A DNA stretch of 64,000 nt from Cadophora sp. MPI-SDFR-AT-0126 (Eukaryota; Ascomycota; Leotiomycetes; Helotiales; Ploettnerulaceae). The notes under the pieces are model-generated. The model was not told the origin of the DNA and ran no database searches. It worked only from the letters and a program-made list of their open reading frames with translations. A program made the position numbers and the translations under genes. Of the stretch, positions 57,288 to 64,000 are shown one piece after another. The stretch covers positions 2,728,001 to 2,792,000 of the forward strand of contig JAGMVK010000001.1 of assembly GCA_020747065.1 (NCBI GenBank). The letters run 5' to 3'. Position 1 is the stretch's first letter. Each line of letters starts with the position of its first letter.

Positions 57288-58233
57288 ATGGCTCACCACC
57301 TGCTCCTCTCCAAAGTCTCCGCCATAACCGGCGGCACTACCGGCATCGGGCGCGCCATCGCCCTCGAGTTCCTCCGCCAGGGCAGCAACGTCGCCATCAA
57401 CCATCTGAACCTACCCTCGGACTCTCACCACAAGGATTCCCTCCTCGCCGAAGCGGCAGCCATAAGACAGAAAGACGACAAGGCGGGCAGACTAATCGAG
57501 GTCGAGGGCGATGTGAGTAAGCCTGAGACGGGGAAGTTGCTGGTCGAGGAGGCGGTTCGGGAGTTTGGGAAGCTGGATGTTTTTGTTAGTAATGCCGGAG
57601 TTTGCCAGTTTGCGGAGTTTCTAGAGTAAGTAGTTTCTCTGTTCTTTAATACCCATTTCCTCAATCTTGTCCAAATACTCTCTTGTAGGGGACTGGCAGA
57701 ATCGAGAGCAATGTAAAGATTCTTTGGAGCGTCGACGTCGAAAATCCAGCTAACATCTCCCTCCTTCCAGCCTCGATCATGACCTCTTCGCCTCGACCGT
57801 ACGCATCAATCTCGACGGCGCCTTCTATTCCTGCCAGGCGGCCGCCCGGCAAATGGCCAAGCAAAACACCGGTGGCAGCATAATCGCCATCTCCTCGATC
57901 TCCGCGCTCGTAGGCGGCGGACTCCAAACCCACTACACACCCACGAAAGCTGGCGTCTTGTCCCTGATGCAAAGCATGGCAGTCGCGCTCGGCAAGTACA
58001 AGATACGGTGTAATGCGCTGCTGCCTGGTACGATCAAGACGCAGCTTAATGAGGAGGACTTGAATGTCGAGGAGAAGAGGAAGTATATGGAGACGAGGAT
58101 ACCCCTGGGGAGGACAGGTGAGCCTAGGGATATGGCGGGTCCGGCGGTCTTTTTGGCGTGTGAGGAGTTGAGTGGGTATGTAAATGGGGCGCAGCTTTTG
58201 GTTGATGGAGGATTGTTTGTGAATTTGCAATGA
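57288..58233 (+). CDS. LRA1: L-rhamnose-1-dehydrogenase (SDR family)
   Basis: Oxidises L-rhamnose to L-rhamnono-lactone, the first step of the non-phosphorylative pathway. Exons 57288-57625 and 57771-58233, with a 145-nt intron, give 266 residues, typical of classical short-chain dehydrogenases. Cofactor motif TGGTTGIGRA near the N-terminus, then NAG, then the catalytic Ser in ISSISALVGGGLQTH and the YxxxK in YTPTKAG. The blocks VFVSNAGVCQFAEFLE, HYTPTKAGVLSLMQSMAVAL, RCNALLPGTIKTQLNEEDL and YVNGAQLLVDGGLFVNLQ closely match yeast L-rhamnose dehydrogenase as I remember it. Immediate tandem placement after LRA2 supports the assignment over a generic SDR. Confidence 0.92.
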
Positions 58234-58531
58234 GAGGAGAGAAAGGAATGAATAAATTTCAGTGGATGGCAGAGGCGAAACGCTGGGTTTTTTGAACAGA
58301 AAGAGAAAAGAAAAGTGAGCACTGGCTCTTGAAGCATACCTAAACCAAAGGGGTACAAAAAGACACATGCATACTTAATGGTTCAAACTTTGGTTTGTCC
58401 GTAGCTGGCCCATCTCGGGTCCTTCGTTGGAACACGACAGAACGCTCGAAAGAAAATTCTGGGCCAAAGGCAACGCCATCAAGATGCGTATACGGCGCAA
58501 TACCCCATCCCCACCAGATAGCGGTCATGGC

Positions 58532-60637
58532 CTAGAAACTGCTTCCAAACACACTATCAGCAAATCTTGCCGCACCCCTAACTTGGACACCCCGACTCAG
58601 CAGATTATGGATAATCTCAATATCTTTCCCTCGAGCCCACTCTACGGCATCAGCACTAATGCGATCGCATTCGTTGATCCTCAACCACTTGATACCCATG
58701 TTGACAAACGCCTTGACAGCCACGCCCGTAATGTGAGACGCCGAGATATCCAACCGCTTGATGTTAGGATACAGACCGACGACTTCGAGTGCAGTCCGGT
58801 CATTTAGGATCATGGAAGCGAGAGAGAGTTCCTCCAGGGTTTCACAAGGCGGGAATTCTTCTTTGACGAGGCCGGCGTTTGGGTTCACTGTTCGGTCGCC
58901 GATGGTAAGGCGCTTCAAATTACCGACCTTGATTGATGCAGCGGTGATGATTTTCAGAGCTTCACCATCGATTGCAGTCGATGCGCAGGCAAAGGTTTCG
59001 AGTAAGGGGAGGAGAGTGGGCGGCTCTTCGTTTGGTCCCAGATTGAGTTGGGGGTTCTCGCTTAATACAAGGTGTTTGAGGGTCAGAGGAAGCTTGGGAA
59101 GGCGGGTGAGCTGGGTATCCGTGAGATCGAGCCGTTCGAGGAATTTCCAGGCTGTTGCATCGACGAGGTTTGTAACAATCTTCCAATTGGTTAGGATGAC
59201 AGAAGTGGCATTGGGAGTGTTGTCTCGAAGGCCATCCTGAAATTTTAGCCCAGGTCAGTAAGAGGAGTGTTTGGGACAGGTCTTAAAAGAAATACGTGGC
59301 TTTTAAGGTGAAGTGGTATGGAGGCTGCGTTGCTTGACAGGGCTGAGGCTAGGCCGTGATGGAACTTACAAAGTCTAAACAGGTGTCCTGACCAGCTTTG
59401 AGGTGTATACTCTTGAGCGACTCGATCATCGTCCACTTTCCTGGGATGAAATTGGCCCTGCTTCCTCTGACTTTTAAGAACTTAATGTCCTTAAGTGACT
59501 TTTGGCATGCCTTGAGGACCGACTGAACAGCATGAAGAGGGATTTCGGTACCATGAGAGGTAGACACCGTCTGTAGTGCAGTATTTCCTGGCAGACCGCA
59601 GTACAAGGAATCACCAATAATGCCGTTTCCAGCGATGTGGAGTTCTCGGAGATTCTTGCAGGTCCTGGTAACGAATTTCATCTTCTCAGCGTCGATATAT
59701 GCTTTCAGTGTGATGACTGCGCGGTCCAGTGTATACTTCGATCGTCTAAGATGGATTTTGATCGATCTCAGACTGACTGCTCTTCTAGCATGTGTCGTGT
59801 CGAGCGTGGTCCATAAGTCGGTAGATGATTCTAGGACATTTTTCCAGCCTTTTGATACAGCTAAGCAGATTCTCAATAGATCATCAACACAAGGCTTCAG
59901 TGCATCAGAAATGAGCGAACTTACACTCGGTCTCGCATGGGAAGATATTGACATATCATCAGAGCCAATTCGAGCGGAAGACGCTTAATAAAATCCTTCG
60001 ATTCGGAAGGGTTCAACGCTTGCCGCAGCTTCTCATGAAATGCCACCAGATGCTTTATTCGTAAGCGCAAACCAGAAACAGAGACACTCGGAAACATACC
60101 TGACGTTCCTGATCAGTCCCAGAAGGTACTTTGGCTAGACCTCTAGCATATATCTGCAAAGCGAGCTGTTCCTTTCCTTGCAATTGCAAGATCTTGCCGG
60201 TTCGAAGATATCCCTGCGAAAATTCAGCAGCCGGATTTTGAGCTGGAAACCTTACAAGCTACCTTCGACATCTTTGGCTTCATCTCAATCATCTTTTTGC
60301 CATCCCGTAATGCGGGCATCAATTGCTCGAGCTTCTCGTACGTCGCCGCTCGACTGTCTAACGCAGTGAATAGCATGTGATCAGAGTAAGAAGTAACACC
60401 CTAGATTGAGATTAAGCTGTGATTCGACCGAAGCAATGAGTCTCTATGAAGAGAGGCATCCAAGACAACGCAGTCATCAGGACGTGTCCTCAAGTCCCCT
60501 CCACCTAAATGGAGCGAACCAGTCGTACGTACCTCGCTGAAAGCTTCGAGAGCCCCATCATAATCTTTCTGCTTGTATCGAAACCGGCCACGCTCTATGG
60601 CATTCATGCCCTCTTCTTCAATTGCCTTCCTGGCCAT
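58532..60637 (-). CDS. pof3: TPR / F-box / LRR protein of the Pof3/Dia2 type (SCF ubiquitin ligase subunit)
   Basis: Substrate receptor of an SCF E3 ligase; yeast orthologues act in replication and genome stability. Six exons fit in phase: 60637-60533, 60400-60263, 60213-60100, 60052-59925, 59871-59370 and 59236-58532, giving 563 residues. The N-terminal TPR region (MNAIERGRFRYKQKDYDGAL; LFTALDSRAATYEKLEQL; GYLRTGKILQLQGKEQLALQ) spans about residues 10-115. It is followed by an F-box (KRLPLELALMICQYLPMRDR then VICLAVSKGWK, with the junction spliced). The C-terminal half is leucine-rich repeat (KNLRELHIAGNGI; FLERLDLTDTQLTRLPKLP; LEELSLASMILNDRTALEVV). The order TPR, F-box, LRR is characteristic of Pof3 and Dia2. 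Confidence 0.88.
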
Positions 60638-61189
60638 GTTGAGGTTGCTACTGCGTCGTCAGGTGTCTCTGAACAAGGCTTAGGATGGTCGGCGCGTCGC
60701 AGCCGACGAGCGACGCGATTTGGTGACAAAGCTGGGTCGTGGTCACGTGGTCACATTTCTGGTGAATGGGGTAATCGAGCACTGCTGGCCTTCTGGATGA
60801 GATGGAAAAGGTTTCTATTGAAAACCCACAAGGTGCCGGTGTTTTTCTTGTGAAGTTATTGAACGGCGACGGTCGCAGTCGGGACGCAGCAGCAGTCCCA
60901 ATCCACCAGCGCAACGACTTTCTTGCCCATTGCGAGCTTGGTAGGTATATTTGACTATTTTCCGTGCTAGATTATTATGGTATACTAAGAAATGCCTGTT
61001 TTTCATTACTGGGCACAATGCACATGCACATTTACACTAGACTCAATATTAAGCAATGAAGAGCCACTTATATCACAATCATTCGGAATTTGCGGAGGCT
61101 TTGATTGACTCAATTGAATAACGAGACTCATCAAATCTGCATAGCTATCCATCATCTCCAGAACAACCACACGCCTGTGGAAACTGCAG
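60638..61189. other. Intergenic region
   Basis: About 550 bp between the Pof3-like start and the indoleamine dioxygenase stop. No conserved frame. Expected to hold the Pof3-like promoter and the dioxygenase 3' UTR. Confidence 0.45.
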
Positions 61190-62718
61190 CTAGTAGTGGC
61201 ACAAGCCACCAGCATTTTCATCAAGTGTCCAACTGCCAGCCAAGCCACAGGTATCGACCTCATCAGTAGACGGCTCATTGAGCTTTCCGGAGAAGAAGTC
61301 ACCCTGGCCTTTGATGCTGAAATCTCGATTCATGACACGTCGAGCCCAGGAATCGATGGCTGGCTCTCCAGTCTCATCGCGGGCTTGCTTCAAGAACGGA
61401 ATCAAAGCGGTCCCGCCAGTTCCCTTCAAGTTCTTCTTGCCAGTGTCACTATTGTCATGACGAGAAGCCGTGGCAATATCAACCTTGCGGCGTTGCACCC
61501 CTGGGCTCTTAGAACGGGACAGAGATCTTGACTCTCGTGACTTGATTACAATGTATCGGGATACAATGTTGATGTGCTTATTTCGGAACTCTCGGAGCAT
61601 TGCGAGGCAAGCATCATAAGCCAAAACAAGCTCCGAGCTGTTCCGGTGCGCCTCAACGTAATCACGAATGTTAGCGACCTTAGCGATGTCTTCCAGGAAA
61701 CGACGATGTGGCCCTGGCATATACTTTCGCATCTCAAGCAGGAAGTTATGCTTGGGCGGAGGTGCTGTGCCTTCAAGCTCGCTTTCGGAGGCTGCGTCCT
61801 TCTTTTCACCAGTCGGACGGTGCTCGATGCCAAGAATGATATCGAAGAACTGGATGATGGAGCTTTGAGCATTACTACCACCACTGTATTGTCGGAACTT
61901 TTCATTCCCAGTCCCATCTTCGTATATAACGCCATTGGGTAGTCCGGCCTCTCCCATATTCTTGCTTCCAGCAAGGAAAGGACGAATGCGATTGTAGAAG
62001 ACTTGCGGATCACAGCTCTCATGCATGCGCTGCAGTAGAGTGCCAAGATCATCCAACCTTTCGGCGAATGCCCGGAGGCAAGCAGTAACTGTAGCGCAAT
62101 CGTTGACTCTTGCTGCTTGGATAGCAGCCAGCATCAAGGGAACAATCGGCGCTCCACGGGCTTCAATAGCCACGGATATGAGATAAAACCATGATTCGTC
62201 AATGGATCCCGTAAAGGTCGTGAGCGTCGCCAAGTTTTCCATGTTATCGACGGGCTCATCTTGGAACAAAGGCTTAAAGTTCCAGAGACAGACCGCCGCA
62301 TAGGTAGCGACTGGAAGCACTTCGAGGTGTGCCGAGATGTGAATGAGCGGAATCGAGATTGCAGCTGGCAAACGCTACTTGCAAGTCAGTCACACTGGTC
62401 TTGCACAACGACGCGATAGCCACTTACCTCTGAAGGGCTATCACCGCCCCAGATGTAGCCATGGGCCATGAAACACAATAGCGAATACGCTCTCCTCCAT
62501 TCCGAGTCGTGTTCCAGACCGGCAGTGGAAAGGACAGGAAGTAGATCAATAACTCCGCGCAAACGCTTGCTTAGAATCAGGCCCTGGAGGTTGGCCACAA
62601 TGGCCTCCCATTTGTTGTAGTATGGATCGGGGAGCCTCTCGAGAGGCAATTCGGCCGGAAGGAAACCATATTCTGGTGAGATTCCGTAGTCGCCAAGGAT
62701 TGGAAGAGGTGGAAGCAT
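61190..62718 (-). CDS. Indoleamine 2,3-dioxygenase
   Basis: Haem enzyme that opens the indole ring of tryptophan to N-formylkynurenine, the first step of the kynurenine route to NAD. Exons 62718-62428 and 62374-61190, with a 53-nt intron, give 491 residues, within the fungal range. Family marks: YGISPEYGFLPAELPLERLP near the N-terminus, PAAISIPLIHISAHLEVLPV, DESWFYLISVAIEARGAPIV, FYNRIRPFLAGSKN and the Gly-rich stretch QYSGGSNAQSSIIQFFDIIL. KYMPGPHRRFLEDIAKVANI and the helix LREFRNKHINIVSRYI follow, the latter with the proximal haem His. An upstream in-frame Met at 62763 would add 15 residues. Fungi often have several IDO paralogues; whether this is the NAD-biosynthetic one (BNA2) is not decidable here. 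Confidence 0.93.
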
Positions 62719-63290
62719 GCTTTCGACTCGAGGATTTGGACGGGGTAATCGTGCCAGACGCAAGGAGTATACAGATCTTTGTCCGATACTCCTCAGCCGT
62801 AGGGGAATTCAGTGAGCGAACTTATCATAAACTTGGGGGATTAGAGAAATCGGCGCGTTGAAAGGCGTTGTGGTGGAGGAGAGGAAGGGAAGAAGGCAAG
62901 GCAGAGGAAGTCGGGCGATATTAGTATTAGTATTAGGATTAGTAGTCAGGTAGGTAGTGACACGGGTTTCCTTTCTCGCCCTCCCCCTCCTACCCCCACC
63001 TCGTACGACCGGCTTGCAAAGCAGAAGACGGGCGCGATCGGAGGCTTGCGGTGCGGGCCAAGGGCAAAATATGAAAGACAGAAAGGAAGAAAGAAAGTCC
63101 AGAAGGCTGAACACTGCTGCCGATTGGTTCAAAGATAGGACCAAAATCGCATCATCGGAGCGGAACATCGCTTCTCCGAGTCAATCCGTCCCCTGCGTCA
63201 CATGGTTCTTGCCAAGAGCTATGCTGTGCTGTGCGCAACATTGTTGGGAATAGCTTCCAGGTCCAGCGAAATGAAGAAGTCAAGGTAATC
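62719..63290. other. Divergent promoter region (IDO / VPS23)
   Basis: 570 bp between divergent genes. GA/CT-rich, with a TAGTATTAGTATTAGGATTAG stretch near 62921 but no coding frame with support. Confidence 0.45.
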
Positions 63291-64000
63291 ATGGCCGCTG
63301 TCAAACAGCAGGTGCTGAACTGGCTGTACAGTGTCCTTACAAGCGTAAGTATCATTATACTTTGATAAGAAGAGCTTGATTGCTAAATTCATGCAGGAGT
63401 ATAAGGATGTGAACCGTACATACAATGATGTGGCCCAGACGCTGTCGCATTACTCCTCCCTCGCTCCCCGAACCGATGTCTACAGTATGCATACAAATTT
63501 CGATTCCGCAATGGCTGGAAGCTGATTCAGGATGCAGCTTATGAGCATGGCAAATCGGCGCTCCTCCTCCATTTATCAGGCACCCTTCCAGTTATGTTTC
63601 GAGGGACAACGTATAGGTTTCCAATAGCACTATGGGTACCGCATGCATATCCGCTGGAACCTCCCCTCATATACGTTACGCCGACAGAAGGAATGATGGT
63701 TAGACCAGGTCAACATGTTGATCCACAAGGCAAGGTCTATCATCCATATTTAGTGGGGTGGGCAGAGTTCTGGGATGTAAGTACCAGATGTTCTTTGGCA
63801 GCTGTAAATCTTCTAACTGTTTCCTCGGTACAGAAGTCCAACATTCTCGACTTTCTGGCCATTCTACGAGACGTGTTTGCTAAAGAGCCTCCTGTTGTAT
63901 CCCGACAACAACAGAGTGCCCCGCCACGCCCTCAGCCGTCCCAGGCGCCACCTCCTGTACCTCCGCCTCCTCCAGGAGGAGCACGACCGGTTTCCAGATC
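63291..64000 (+). CDS. VPS23: ESCRT-I subunit Vps23/TSG101, N-terminal UEV domain (3' truncated by window)
   Basis: Binds ubiquitinated cargo and starts ESCRT-dependent sorting at endosomes. Exons 63291-63344, 63397-63484, 63538-63776 and 63834 onwards fit in phase, with 52-57-nt introns. The UEV domain covers about residues 1-150: YNDVAQTLSHYSSLAPRTDV, then YEHGKSALLLHLSGTLPVMF, RGTTYRFPIALWVPHAYPLE, YVTPTEGMMVRPGQHVDPQG and KVYHPYLVGWAEFWD. As in all UEV proteins, the E2 active-site Cys is absent. A Pro-rich linker begins at the end (QAPPPVPPPPPGG). The coiled-coil and steadiness-box parts lie beyond the window. Confidence 0.95.

Noticed and set aside
57626..57770. Coding sequence inside the LRA1 intron
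   Set aside because: The intervening segment contains stops, and joining 57625 to 57771 restores the SDR frame (FLE...LDHDLFA) cleanly.

Overview
The window is nuclear DNA of a filamentous ascomycete (Pezizomycotina). The genes carry many short GT-AG introns (mostly 46-60 nt, with branch sites such as CTAAC or CTGAC). The gene content is typically fungal: a Zn2Cys6 regulator, a DUF3405 protein, a CorA-like transporter, a mucin-type GH18 chitinase and mucin-like membrane proteins. Protein style suggests Leotiomycetes or a relative, but that is only an impression. Nothing bacterial, viral or plasmid-like was seen, and no rRNA, CRISPR or convincing tRNA gene.

Layout. 0-23.5 kb is gene-dense: an unidentified 3' gene end, an RGS-domain membrane protein with an in-frame TAG, a Cys-rich membrane-anchored protein, a decayed 2OG-Fe(II) oxygenase, a peroxisomal acyl-CoA oxidase ending in SKL, a secreted GH31 alpha-glucosidase, a DUF3405 protein, a CorA-like transporter with a problematic 5' end, a membrane-anchored carboxylesterase and a DHX35-type helicase with a GC-AG intron. 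25-38 kb holds three large cell-surface-type genes with long flanking regions: a Pro-rich single-pass protein, a Ser/Thr-rich Mid2-like protein and a Ser/Thr-rich GH18 chitinase. 37.9-50.1 kb is a 12-kb gene-poor, microsatellite-rich stretch in which only one small Cys-rich protein gene is convincing.

50-58.3 kb holds the best functional grouping: a Zn2Cys6 transcription factor transcribed away from L-rhamnonate dehydratase (LRA2), followed in tandem by L-rhamnose-1-dehydrogenase (LRA1). Together these give steps 1 and 3 of the fungal non-phosphorylative L-rhamnose pathway; the lactonase and the aldolase are not in the window. Both LRA promoters contain CGG...CCG inverted triplets, the kind of site Zn2Cys6 factors bind.

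58.5-64 kb returns to housekeeping genes: a TPR/F-box/LRR protein of the Pof3/Dia2 type, an indoleamine 2,3-dioxygenase, and the 5' part of VPS23/TSG101 (ESCRT-I), cut by the window end.

Exon boundaries were worked out by hand from splice signals and reading-frame continuity. Where exon lengths are given, the phases add up. Family assignments come from motif recognition, not from a database search.
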